Source: an uncultured Parvibacter sp.
Lineage (GTDB): Bacteria; Actinomycetota; Coriobacteriia; Coriobacteriales; Eggerthellaceae
Length of the DNA: 11,421 nt
Direction: 5' to 3'
Assembly: GCA_910587945.1 (NCBI GenBank)
Contig: CAJUNI010000049.1
Coordinates: 5,611 to 17,031 of the forward strand
Below are positions 1 through 6,707 of the stretch, in pieces (position 1 is the first letter of the stretch; each line of letters starts with the position of its first letter). The notes under the pieces are model-generated. The model saw only the letters and a list, made by a program, of their open reading frames with translations. It was not told the DNA's origin and ran no database searches. The translations under genes were made by a program, and so were the position numbers.

Positions 1-1304
1 ATGAATCCCTCATCTACTTCATAGAACCGCATGAGTAGTTTCACGAGGGTGGTTTTTCCGGCCCCCGTGGGTCCCACAATAGCCACCGTTTGCCCTTCAG
101 CCACAGAGGCAGAGAAGTTGTGGATGATGGGCGTTTCTTTGTCATAACCAAAGCGCACATCCTCAAAGACCACATCGCAAGAAATGCCTTCGGTAGTAGC
201 CTTTGGGGTTTCCTCGGGAAGCTCCGGCAGATCGAGGAAATTGAAGATACGCTCCGCTGCAGCGGCCATTTGCTGCAGTACATTAGACACTTGAGCAAGC
301 TGGGTAATGGGCTGGGTCAGATTCTTGACGTACTGAATGAACGCCTGAATATCGCCTACCGTAATCGCACCTGCTGCAGCGAAAAATGCACCGGCAATCG
401 CCACGGCAACATAGCCCAAGTTCCCCACAAAGTTCATAATGGGCGGCATCAAGCCTGATAGAAATTGCGACTTCCACCCGCACTCATAGAGTTTCTTATT
501 GTCGGCAGTAAAAGACTCCATAGTGGCATCTTCGCGACCAAACGCCTTCACTACCTCATGGCCAGAGAATGTTTCCTCCACTTGCCCATTGATAGTACCC
601 AACATGGTCTGCTGCGCGAAGAAGTACTTCTGCGAATGCTTCACAACCACCATAACCAGCACAAGGGAAATGGGGATGGTCACCAGCGCAATGAGGGTCA
701 TGATCCAATTGATAGAGAACATCATGGCAATGACACCAATGACCGTCACCACTGAGGTAATAAGCTGCGTAATGCCCTGATTGAGGCTTTGCCCCAGCGT
801 ATCCACATCGTTCGTGATACGAGAAAGCGTATCGCCGGTGGAATTCTCATCAAAGTAGCCAAAGGGAATGCGATCAATCTTGGCCGCGATGGCATTGCGC
901 AACTCAAAGCAGGTACGCTGCGACACGTAGGTCATAAGCCAACCCTGGATAAAGGAGCAGGCCGAGGCTCCCAAATAGATGGCCAGCGTGGTAAGTAGGA
1001 TCATGCCAATAGCATCGAAGTTGATAGAGCCGGTGCCATCAAGGGAAGCTACTGCCCCATTAAATAGCTCAGTAGTGGCCAAGGAAAGCACCTTCGGACC
1101 CACAATACTGAATAAGGTAGAACCGATTGCAAACAACACAATGAGAACGAGGCGCCCTTTGTAGCGACCCATGAAGTGCAGCAGCTTCAGAAGTGTTCCC
1201 TTGAAATCCCGCGCTTTATCTTCGGGCCGCAAAGCGCGACCCGGGCCATGATGGCCACCGGGATGTCCCATGGGTTTGGGGCGAGAAGGAGCTTGAGGGG
1301 TCAT
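1..1304 (-). CDS. ABC exporter half-transporter, second subunit of a heterodimer (3' end outside window)
   Basis: This is a type IV ABC exporter half-transporter (TMD-NBD fusion) acting in the cytoplasmic membrane with the product of the gene upstream. 434 codons are visible before the frame runs off the left edge. There is a short cytoplasmic Gly/His-rich tail (about residues 12-22, GHPGGHHGPG), a first membrane segment near 51-70, and further membrane segments near 100-120, 180-220 and 285-312. The TMD-to-NBD coupling region (SGHEVVKAFGRE, 247-258) is typical. The NBD starts near 376, with an A-loop Tyr in FGYD (385-388) and Walker A GPTGAGKT (411-418). Signature, Walker B and H-loop lie outside, so it cannot be checked whether this is the catalytically complete partner, although heterodimers of this type predict that. 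The start ATG at 1304 overlaps the upstream stop as ATGA, indicating translational coupling. The substrate cannot be inferred. Confidence 0.95.
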   Translation of the reverse strand, partial: MTPQAPSRPKPMGHPGGHHGPGRALRPEDKARDFKGTLLKLLHFMGRYKGRLVLIVLFAIGSTLFSIVGPKVLSLATTELFNGAVASLDGTGSINFDAIGMILLTTLAIYLGASACSFIQGWLMTYVSQRTCFELRNAIAAKIDRIPFGYFDENSTGDTLSRITNDVDTLGQSLNQGITQLITSVVTVIGVIAMMFSINWIMTLIALVTIPISLVLVMVVVKHSQKYFFAQQTMLGTINGQVEETFSGHEVVKAFGREDATMESFTADNKKLYECGWKSQFLSGLMPPIMNFVGNLGYVAVAIAGAFFAAAGAITVGDIQAFIQYVKNLTQPITQLAQVSNVLQQMAAAAERIFNFLDLPELPEETPKATTEGISCDVVFEDVRFGYDKETPIIHNFSASVAEGQTVAIVGPTGAGKTTLVKLLMRFYEVDEGF

Positions 1305-3556
1305 GAGCGCTCACCCCCTTTCGGAGCAAGTTCGTCCTGGGGGTCATGATTCTCCCTGGTTCTTGTCGTAGGCGAAGCAGCGGATCCAGCTAGGGTTAGC
1401 TCCTCAACTCCACGAGGCTTACCCTGGGCCAGTTCCGCTTCTGAAAGCTGAGAACGGGCAATCAGTTGATACTCTTCGCATTCGCTCATGAGTGCTTCGT
1501 GGGTTCCAAGGCCCGCTACCCGACCATCTTGGAGCACCAAGATCTTGTCAGCATCCATAACGGTAGCAATTCGCTGCGCCACGATAATCTGAGTGGCGCC
1601 CCGCGCTTCGGTACGCAGTGCCTGACGCAAGGCGGCATCAGTTTTATAGTCCAGCGCCGAGAAGCTATCGTCAAACAGATAGGCGCGTGGATGGACAGCC
1701 ACCGCCCGCGCAATGGCCAAACGTTGCCGCTGACCACCCGAAACGTTCGTGCCGCCTTGGGCAATTTCACTCTCAAGGCCCCCTTCACGCTCGGCCACAA
1801 AGGACGTAGCCTGGGCCACTTCCAAGGCTTTCTCTATCCTATCGAGCGCGAGCCTATCTTCGCCATAACCTACATTGCTTTCCACCGTTCCTTGGAAGAG
1901 GAAGGCTTTTTGCGGTACGTAGCCAAATTGCGCGCGCAATTCTTGCTGCTTGAGCTGGCGAATATCAACCCCATCAACCGTTATAGCGCCTTCCGTCACA
2001 TCATAGAAGCGCTCAAGGAGCTTTAAGATCGTGGTCTTCCCCGATCCCGTCGATCCGACGATGGCTAAGGTTTCTCCCGGCTCAACCTTAAAACTAATGG
2101 ATTCCAAAACGCAGTCTTCGGATTCGTCATAGCGGAAGGAAACCGATGAGAACTCGATAGCGGCGCCCTCAGGGAGGTCTTCTTCAGACAACTCCTGGGG
2201 ATCCGTAGGATCTTGAACAGAGAGTTCGGTGGCCAATACTTCGTCTACGCGCCGAGCCGCCACATCCGCGCGGGGAAGCATAATTGCCACCATCCCCAGC
2301 ATTAAGAAGCTCATGATAATGACCATGGCATAGGTAATAAACGCAATAAGATCGCCGGTCTGCAACGTGCCGGCCTCCACCGAAAGGCCGCCAAACCAAA
2401 TAATGGCAATGGACGTAAGATTCATGATGAGCATCATGACCGGCATCATGAAAGTCATAACTCGATTGGTAAAAAGCTGGGTATCCATGAGTTTCTGAGA
2501 CGCTACCTCAAACCGTGCCTCTTCATGGGCTTCCCGATCAAACGCTCGCACTACCGGCAGCCCGGAAAGCATTTCACGAGCCACAAGGTTCACACCATCG
2601 ATGAGCTTTTGCATGATCTTGAATCGCGGTAACGCCAGGCGATAGATGATAACCAAAAGCGCAAAGACGCAAAGGATTGCGCCGAGTACCACCAACCCCA
2701 ATGAGGGACTCGTGACCATAACCATCACAATGCCACCGAACGCCATAATGGGAGCCATCATGGCCATTCGCAATAGCATGGTGGTACTGTTTTGAATGAG
2801 CTGAATATCGTTGGTTCCGCGCGTAATGAGAGAGGCCGCTGAGAATTTACTTATCTCATCCTCCGTAAAAGCCACCACGCGACCAAAGAGCTTCTGCCGC
2901 AATTCAAACCCAATACGTGCCGCCGTGCGAGCCGCAATAAAGCTCACCCCGATTGCAATCATCATACCCACAGCCGCAATGAGCAGCATCAATGCGCCGG
3001 TTCGAACTAAATAGCCCATTTGTATGCCAGAGAGATCGTAACCTACGGCCTGATACTCCGCGCGAGCCGCAGCCAACACCTCTTGAGACTGCGGCGTCAT
3101 GCCCGTTCCACTTTTCGCCACCTGCTCTTGCAGCGTAAGCAAATCCTCCCGGGCCACCGACCCGCGCTCATAGGCAGTCATTAGTTGGTCCCAATCAAGC
3201 GTAGTGGTAGCGCCTTGCTTATGGATCGTAGCTAACGGAACCGCCAAAGCTTGGTCGAGTTCGCTTTGATGTTGCTTGCCATAGGTATTGAGGCGATAGG
3301 AGTCTTCATCTTTGTCGTAGCTTTTCAGCAAGAGTTCTTGGTCGGAGTCGGGAAGAAGAATCGAGAGCTTCTCATAGGTTGCCGGGGTCATTTCCTCAAC
3401 GGCCGCATGCTCAACACCATCTTGCTGAATGCCCACATCCACAATTTGCGAGGTAATTCCCGGAAGCGCCAAATCGCAAAATGCTTGCCCCATAAGCAGC
3501 ACAAATATGAGCACTACCGCTAGTTTATGGGCTTTTAGATATCGGAGAAATCGCAT
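1301..3556 (-). CDS. ABC exporter half-transporter with degenerate NBD and large extracellular domain (BmrC/TM287-like)
   Basis: This 751-residue half-exporter is the first gene of a two-gene operon and should pair with the downstream subunit. Membrane segments are near residues 11-32, 180-208, 255-282, 285-306, 368-392 and 402-428. Between TM1 and TM2 lies an unusually long, polar, mostly helical insert (about 45-178), placed like the extracellular lid known from BmrC-type subunits. The NBD contains Walker A GSTGSGKT (501-508), Q-loop Gln549, signature VSGGQ (605-609), Walker B AYLFDD (625-630) and D-loop SALD (633-636). The residue after the Walker B Asp is Asp630 instead of the catalytic Glu, and the H-loop His is replaced by Gln661 (VAQR). 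Both changes are hallmarks of the non-catalytic site in TM287/288- and BmrCD-like heterodimers. The tail after 700 is polar and low-complexity. The start ATG is preceded by a weak TTAGG ribosome site. Multidrug or peptide export is likely; the substrate is unknown. Confidence 0.95.
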   Translation of the reverse strand: MRFLRYLKAHKLAVVLIFVLLMGQAFCDLALPGITSQIVDVGIQQDGVEHAAVEEMTPATYEKLSILLPDSDQELLLKSYDKDEDSYRLNTYGKQHQSELDQALAVPLATIHKQGATTTLDWDQLMTAYERGSVAREDLLTLQEQVAKSGTGMTPQSQEVLAAARAEYQAVGYDLSGIQMGYLVRTGALMLLIAAVGMMIAIGVSFIAARTAARIGFELRQKLFGRVVAFTEDEISKFSAASLITRGTNDIQLIQNSTTMLLRMAMMAPIMAFGGIVMVMVTSPSLGLVVLGAILCVFALLVIIYRLALPRFKIMQKLIDGVNLVAREMLSGLPVVRAFDREAHEEARFEVASQKLMDTQLFTNRVMTFMMPVMMLIMNLTSIAIIWFGGLSVEAGTLQTGDLIAFITYAMVIIMSFLMLGMVAIMLPRADVAARRVDEVLATELSVQDPTDPQELSEEDLPEGAAIEFSSVSFRYDESEDCVLESISFKVEPGETLAIVGSTGSGKTTILKLLERFYDVTEGAITVDGVDIRQLKQQELRAQFGYVPQKAFLFQGTVESNVGYGEDRLALDRIEKALEVAQATSFVAEREGGLESEIAQGGTNVSGGQRQRLAIARAVAVHPRAYLFDDSFSALDYKTDAALRQALRTEARGATQIIVAQRIATVMDADKILVLQDGRVAGLGTHEALMSECEEYQLIARSQLSEAELAQGKPRGVEELTLAGSAASPTTRTRENHDPQDELAPKGGERS

Positions 3557-3836
3557 AGGAACTACCTAACCCAAACTCTGATAAAACAGGTAAAGCATGA
3601 CACTAAACTACAAGCGTTGTTGCAATTAAACCGGTTTCGGCACCAATTCTCTACCAAAGCCCTAGCTGTTGCTGTCACGATGCGCGCCTTAGGTAACGGC
3701 CCCGCCCCACCCTTCTTCTCACGACCTATTCGCCAACGCTTCTCCCCCGGCCACTAGTCAAAAATGTTTGTTACCTATTCGTTATAAAAGTACAATAGCG
3801 CCAGGTACCATCAGGCTATTGTGAAGAGGTCAAGCT
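3557..3836. other. Divergent intergenic region between ABC operon and LRR gene
   Basis: This 280-bp spacer separates the leftward exporter operon from the rightward leucine-rich-repeat gene and must hold both promoters. The rightward promoter at 3768-3796 is clear and is listed separately. No strong -10/-35 pair stands out for the exporter operon. No ORF of convincing quality and no RNA gene was seen. Confidence 0.6.
3768..3796 (+). promoter_or_regulatory. Sigma70-type promoter for the LRR gene
   Basis: A -35 box TTGTTA (3768-3773), an exact 17-bp spacer and a -10 box TACAAT (3791-3796) match the vegetative consensus closely. They lie 40 bp upstream of the ATG at 3837, leaving room for a short leader with an AAGAGG-like ribosome site. 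The promoter appears intact although the gene it serves is interrupted. Confidence 0.7.
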
Positions 3837-4193
3837 ATGTTTACTTCCCTAAAAGCAAAAATGACTTCAGTGGCTCTTGCTGGTACCACTACCTAGGACC
3901 CTAGGGTACAGAATCTCTCTTGCGCCTCAAATATGCTCACTCAGTTGGATGCTTCTCACTGCCCCGATCTCGAGCTGATCAACTGCGATCAGAATCAAAT
4001 CAGCGACTTGCGCATAGCTAATTCCACGAACCTCAAGATTCTTTCTTGCGCCTCAAATCAGCTAAGCACTATTGATGTTCAACCGCTCAAGAAACTCAAC
4101 GAACTCAATTGCGCCGAGAATCCTCTGACGGAAGACACCAAGACCGCACTTGCTACCTGGGCCGTGGAAGGCAATCACCGACTGACGATCTAA
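3837..4193 (+). pseudogene. Secreted leucine-rich-repeat protein interrupted by in-frame TAG
   Basis: A single reading frame runs from ATG 3837 to TAA at the end, broken only by TAG at 3894-3896 (codon 20). Before the stop is a short Lys-containing hydrophobic leader (MFTSLKAKMTSVALAGTTT) that looks like a truncated signal peptide. After it come 21-residue leucine-rich repeats with the pattern LxCxxNxLxxLDxxxxxxLxx: LSCASNMLTQLD, INCDQNQISDL, LSCASNQLSTID, LNCAENPLTED. Such repeats occur in bacterial surface or secreted adhesin-like proteins. Only about 3.5 repeats remain, so the gene was probably longer and lost internal repeats. The 15-nt run cttgcgcctcaaat plus one base is repeated at about 3918 and 4046, offering a site for such a deletion. 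Around the stop lies the imperfect palindrome CCTAGGACCCTAGG. Promoter and terminator are both still present. Translation could restart at ATG 3933, but that product would lack a leader. Confidence 0.8.
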
Positions 4194-4220
4194 CAATCAC
4201 ACAATCATAGTTCGATACAA

Positions 4221-4253
4221 AATGAGAGCTCTTCGGGGCTCTCATTTTTCTTT
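4221..4253 (+). terminator. Rho-independent terminator of the LRR gene
   Basis: A 9-bp perfect stem AATGAGAGC / GCTCTCATT (4221-4229 and 4238-4246) closes an 8-nt loop and is followed directly by a T-rich tract (TTTTTCTTT). It lies 28 bp after the LRR stop codon. Confidence 0.88.
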
Positions 4254-4280
4254 GCGCTCATAGTCGCATGTCCTTTTATA
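4252..4280 (+). promoter_or_regulatory. Candidate promoter for the 4345-5037 gene
   Basis: TTGCGC (4252-4257), a 17-bp spacer and TTTATA (4275-4280) form a plausible vegetative promoter. It overlaps the end of the preceding terminator and lies about 65 bp before the start codon. The -35 box matches the consensus only in TTG. Confidence 0.4.
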
Positions 4281-4344
4281 GGTACACTTCGAGAGCTTTC
4301 TTAGGTCTACCCTGTACTGCAACGTTCTGACGATTGGAGAACCC

Positions 4345-5037
4345 ATGAATGAAGCCACCTTACAGGTTAGCCTTGCCGTCCTACAAGCTATCCGGTCCTG
4401 CAAAACAGGTACCCACACCTCTATTCAGAGGCTTACCCGATCCATCCTCAAAGAACAGGGATTGAGCGAAGAGGATATCGATACTCATGATTTAGCGGAA
4501 ATCATAGAGGAGTGCGTGTCCGAGGCGGATGACTATTGGCTCGACACAATAAGTCAATCAAGTTATGAAGAATACGTCGATCCCTATACAGCGAAATTCA
4601 CCCTACGGAAACTTGTTAACCCCTTAGAGGTCACCGAGATTCAGCCTAACAAATTGGAGAGTTTTCATTTTTCTATCGGAGGATTTTTTAGCGGCAGCTT
4701 GAGTATCAATATTTACAAAGAAAACGATATTTGGCTTGGCGACATAGATGTCATCTCACACCATAACCCTGACAGCGACACAAAGCGCAAGCGGTCCCTT
4801 TCAACAAAGATGATGAATGACTTTGAATCATGTCTTACCAGCATCAATATTCTGAGCTGGGACCACCACTATTGGGAATCCTATCTCGATGGGTTTCAGT
4901 GGTCGCTTTCGATGGGCTTAACCGATGGAACAGGTTGCACATGCAACGGAAGCAATGCCCGCCCAGAAGGATTCGACCAACTCCTTGCTACACTCGAGCA
5001 TCTAGGGCTCACGGGCGCAACTGAATATGCATCTTGA
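4345..5037 (+). CDS. Uncharacterised 230-residue acidic protein
   Basis: I do not recognise a named family. The start ATG follows GGAGA (4336-4340) at a short but acceptable spacing, and the gene has its own candidate promoter. The N-terminal 70 residues are helical and acidic (SEEDIDTHDLAEIIEEC). The middle (about 105-140) looks like beta strands (FHFSIGGFFSGSLSINIY, then IWLGDIDVI). The C-terminal part carries a Trp-rich core and the pattern DGFQWSL ... GSNARPEGFDQLLATLEHL. The WxL / GSNAxPxxFxxL arrangement is one seen in uncharacterised bacterial proteins, and I infer a small alpha/beta fold. There is no signal peptide and no membrane segment, so it is probably cytoplasmic. It converges on the PvuRts1I-like gene with 38 bp between their ends and no clear terminator between them. 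Its place at the border of the defence region suggests cargo, but no function follows from the sequence. Confidence 0.8.
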   Translation: MNEATLQVSLAVLQAIRSCKTGTHTSIQRLTRSILKEQGLSEEDIDTHDLAEIIEECVSEADDYWLDTISQSSYEEYVDPYTAKFTLRKLVNPLEVTEIQPNKLESFHFSIGGFFSGSLSINIYKENDIWLGDIDVISHHNPDSDTKRKRSLSTKMMNDFESCLTSINILSWDHHYWESYLDGFQWSLSMGLTDGTGCTCNGSNARPEGFDQLLATLEHLGLTGATEYAS

Positions 5038-5075
5038 CGAAGGTAGCACAGAGTAAGTCACGATAAGACACAAAC

Positions 5076-6011
5076 TCAGCGCGAGTCGCCTTTGAGCCTA
5101 CGCATCGCAATTGGGGTTTTGCCCAGGATTTTGATCGAATTCTCAACCCTGCGCCACACCCTATACTTTTCTCCATCTCGTTCTTCAATCCTCGTAGGAT
5201 CCATCTCAAAAACGCCTATAAAGCGATAGCCGGATGTTCTAAAAACCGGATCATACACATAGGGAATAATGACCCGCTTCATGCTCTCTGTCTTTGGCAA
5301 CTCGCGTCCATCCACATTTCGCTCATAGAGTTCACTACCGTCCTCTTTAAGCAAATTCTTCCAGCCCTTGGTATGAGACCCATCGACCGATATCTTGGGA
5401 AACCACGCGATACGCTCTCCTGAGTATTCACTCTCAAAAGCACCACGGGGAACGAAGAAGGCATGTTGTTGAAACTTATAGGCGGTGTCAAATAGAAGGT
5501 TGCTTGCATCAGTTATGGTGCGGAAAACAATATCATCGAACGCCGAAATCTTTTCTTTCCCCTCCAATAACTCCTTTGTAGTCAGCTCCGGTTTCCACTC
5601 CTTAAGTTTGCCACTTTTTTCGAGCTCTCGCACTCTGCTTTTCAAGGCAGCAACGGCGGCATCAATTTCTTGGACTGCGATTTCATAACCTTTATGAACC
5701 TGCACGTGATAAGGGACATAGTCACCCATATTAATTGCCGTTAGGACATCTATAAGCTCAGCTTCGCGTTCTTTATCAGCTGCTACTTGATCTAGATGAT
5801 GACCCTCATCACACCCAATTCCAATGTTGAGCTGCGGAAAATACAAGTCAATAAATCGTCTCCCCTTCTCATGATTTCGCACATACTGCTGAGAGACTGG
5901 CTGAATATCATCTCGATTAAGCTTGTTCCAGATGGCATTGATAACGAAGTTCTCATAGTCCTTACGATTGGTTCGAGACAGTGTCTTAGCTAAGTATGTC
6001 AGCTTATCCAT
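5076..6011 (-). CDS. PvuRts1I/AbaSI-like modification-dependent restriction endonuclease
   Basis: This family (type IV restriction, founder PvuRts1I) cuts DNA at a distance from 5-hydroxymethylcytosine or glucosylated derivatives, defending against phages with modified cytosine. The 311 residues match the family length and its two-domain order. The N-terminal Vsr-like PD-(D/E)XK nuclease has the segments KDYENFVINAIWNKL (17-31), VSQQYV (39-44), RRFIDLYFPQ (51-60) and IGIGCDEGHHLDQ (63-75), giving candidate catalytic residues Asp55, Asp68, Glu69, His71 and His72. The C-terminal SRA-like base-flipping domain (about 155-295) contains AWFPK (202-206), GWKNLL (216-221), GYRFIGVFEMDP (261-272) and VWRRVE (285-290). 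My recollection is that the family often has IECDE where this protein has IGCDE; if so, Gly66 replaces an acidic residue. The start is set by AAGGAGA at 6021-6027. The family call is by recognition, not alignment. It is oriented away from the tRNA repeat and follows a nucleotidyltransferase fragment. Confidence 0.8.
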   Translation of the reverse strand: MDKLTYLAKTLSRTNRKDYENFVINAIWNKLNRDDIQPVSQQYVRNHEKGRRFIDLYFPQLNIGIGCDEGHHLDQVAADKEREAELIDVLTAINMGDYVPYHVQVHKGYEIAVQEIDAAVAALKSRVRELEKSGKLKEWKPELTTKELLEGKEKISAFDDIVFRTITDASNLLFDTAYKFQQHAFFVPRGAFESEYSGERIAWFPKISVDGSHTKGWKNLLKEDGSELYERNVDGRELPKTESMKRVIIPYVYDPVFRTSGYRFIGVFEMDPTRIEERDGEKYRVWRRVENSIKILGKTPIAMRRLKGDSR

Positions 6012-6080
6012 TGAGATACTTCTCCTTCAGTACTGCTGCCTGCTTCGCAATTCTCACTCGATTGAAATATCACTTACTGG

Positions 6081-6112
6081 AAAATGAGTCAAAAAAGGCT
6101 ACGGTGCGCGAC
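6081..6112. repeat. Dispersed 32-bp repeat, copy 1 (junction sequence)
   Basis: The segment beginning AAAATGAGTCAAAAAAGGCT is nearly identical to 11367-11399 near the right edge. Aligned, they share AAAATGAGTCAAAAA, then GGCTA, then a GG..TGCG..GAC tail, with a few substitutions and a small indel. Here it abuts the broken 3' end of the nucleotidyltransferase gene. There it abuts the broken transposase. This suggests the terminal remnant of one mobile element. Confidence 0.6.
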
Positions 6113-6134
6113 TCACACGGTGCGCGACTCACAC
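6103..6134. repeat. Perfect 16-bp tandem duplication
   Basis: GGTGCGCGACTCACAC occurs twice back to back (6103-6118 and 6119-6134). The duplication falls in the 3' end of the nucleotidyltransferase remnant and shifts its frame into a stop. The length fits replication slippage or a small target-type duplication. Confidence 0.9.
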
Positions 6135-6280
6135 GAGATCGCAAGGTCAATATCGCTCTTCTCGGAGTACATTCCAGTTGCCCTCGAGCCGAAGAGCACG
6201 CCCTCGGAGAGACCATTGTTGTCCGCACAGCGAATGATGAACGATATGACCTCTTCCCTCAACCCGAAGCGTTCCATCAT
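6113..6280 (-). pseudogene. Truncated minimal nucleotidyltransferase (MNT/MntA-like)
   Basis: The frame beginning MMERFGLREEVISFII leads into GVLFGSRATGMYSEKSDIDLAI, the GSxAxG...SDIDL signature of DNA polymerase beta-type minimal nucleotidyltransferases. Members paired with HEPN proteins act as antitoxins that modify the HEPN toxin with nucleotides. After the DxD segment the protein ends within a few residues, where the 16-bp tandem duplication begins, so the third catalytic acidic residue and the C-terminal half are missing. Removing one duplicate would extend the frame only about ten residues, so the damage is more than slippage. I chose the Met at 6280 because an AGGGG-like site precedes it; the frame is also open to an upstream Met at 6322. 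No HEPN partner gene adjoins it. It lies between the second restriction gene and the tRNA repeat. Confidence 0.7.
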
Positions 6281-6332
6281 GCATCCCCTGATAGAAGAAG
6301 AGCTGGCACAAGGCCGGCTCATAAAAATTAAG

Positions 6333-6379
6333 TGGCGGGATGTACGAGACTTGAACTCGCGACCTCCGACGTGACAGAT
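6333..6379 (-). repeat. attachment-type direct repeat 1: 3' fragment of tRNA-Asp(GUC)
   Basis: The 47 bp are identical to 8877-8923. Read on the minus strand they give the anticodon loop CTGTCAC (anticodon GUC), the 3' anticodon strand GTCGG, a variable loop, the T-arm GCGAG-TTCAAGT-CTCGT, acceptor strand ACATCCC, discriminator G and encoded CCA. The D-arm and 5' half are absent, and the sequence to the right does not complete the anticodon stem, so this is not a functional tRNA. A displaced tRNA 3' end is the classic footprint left by site-specific integration into a tRNA gene. Because the gene reads leftward, the intact tRNA-Asp is expected to the right of the window. Confidence 0.88.
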
Positions 6380-6410
6380 GGGCGCTGGTGTAATCTCTCT
6401 ATTTTGAAAA

Positions 6411-6443
6411 TACTATGAACGATGAAGCTAATCGTTCATAGTA
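6411..6443. repeat. Perfect 13-bp inverted repeat, 7-nt loop
   Basis: TACTATGAACGAT (6411-6423) and ATCGTTCATAGTA (6431-6443) pair perfectly. The repeat begins 31 bp inside the cassette from repeat 1. On the minus strand the hairpin is followed by ATTTTC, so it could act as a weak terminator for the Mrr-Abi operon, but it lies some 260 bp beyond the Abi stop. A protein-binding role at the element end is the other option. Confidence 0.75.
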
Positions 6444-6571
6444 AGCTCATCAATATCTTGAAAATTTAGACTTTGAGCTGGTCTTACTTCATTGTCTTTA
6501 ACTCACTAGAAAACAAGAGGTGCTATTCATTGCATCAATATATGTAAACCGGTCCGATTTAAAGATTTGGG

Positions 6572-6642
6572 CGGTAACACTGTTCTAAACGGTATTGCGC
6601 GGTATTACACTGTCACAGCAGACCCAAAAACAGACCCATTTT
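6572..6642. repeat. Element-end module 1: GGTAT iterons plus ACCCAAAAACAGACCCA box
   Basis: GGTA-type boxes start at 6573, 6591 and 6601. The last two form GGTATTGC-nn-GGTAT, followed 21 bp later by the 21-bp box at 6622-6642, which itself repeats ACCCA. The same arrangement with the same 21-bp offset occurs at 8708-8809, and the box is identical there. A binding site array for an integrase or accessory recombination protein is inferred. Confidence 0.65.
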
Positions 6643-6707
6643 TACAAAAGAGCTTCTGTTGAGTAAATAGCTATAAAGCCATCACTACCAATAATAAAGT
6701 TCAGTGA

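Larger units (their letters stand above)
6380..6707. other. Left non-coding end of the 2.5-kb defence cassette
   Basis: These 328 bp contain no credible gene. They hold a long perfect inverted repeat (6411-6443) and a GGTAT-iteron module with its ACCCAAAAACAGACCCA box (6572-6642), both listed separately. No integrase remnant was recognised in any frame. Confidence 0.65.

Noticed and set aside
1466..2026. Rightward 186-codon ORF inside the ABC exporter gene
   Set aside because: It is antisense to the NBD with all ABC motifs in the other strand, a common shadow in such genes.
5996..6374. Rightward ORFs across the nucleotidyltransferase and tRNA repeat
   Set aside because: They are antisense to a frame with clear GSRATG/SDIDL motifs and run into the tRNA fragment; no family likeness.
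6333..6379. A functional tRNA gene at the repeats
   Set aside because: Both copies lack the 5' acceptor strand and most or all of the D-arm; only the anticodon loop to CCA is present.
6380..6707. Decayed integrase gene next to repeat 1
   Set aside because: No tyrosine-recombinase motif (R..HxxR..Y) could be read in any frame; the region is iterons and inverted repeats.
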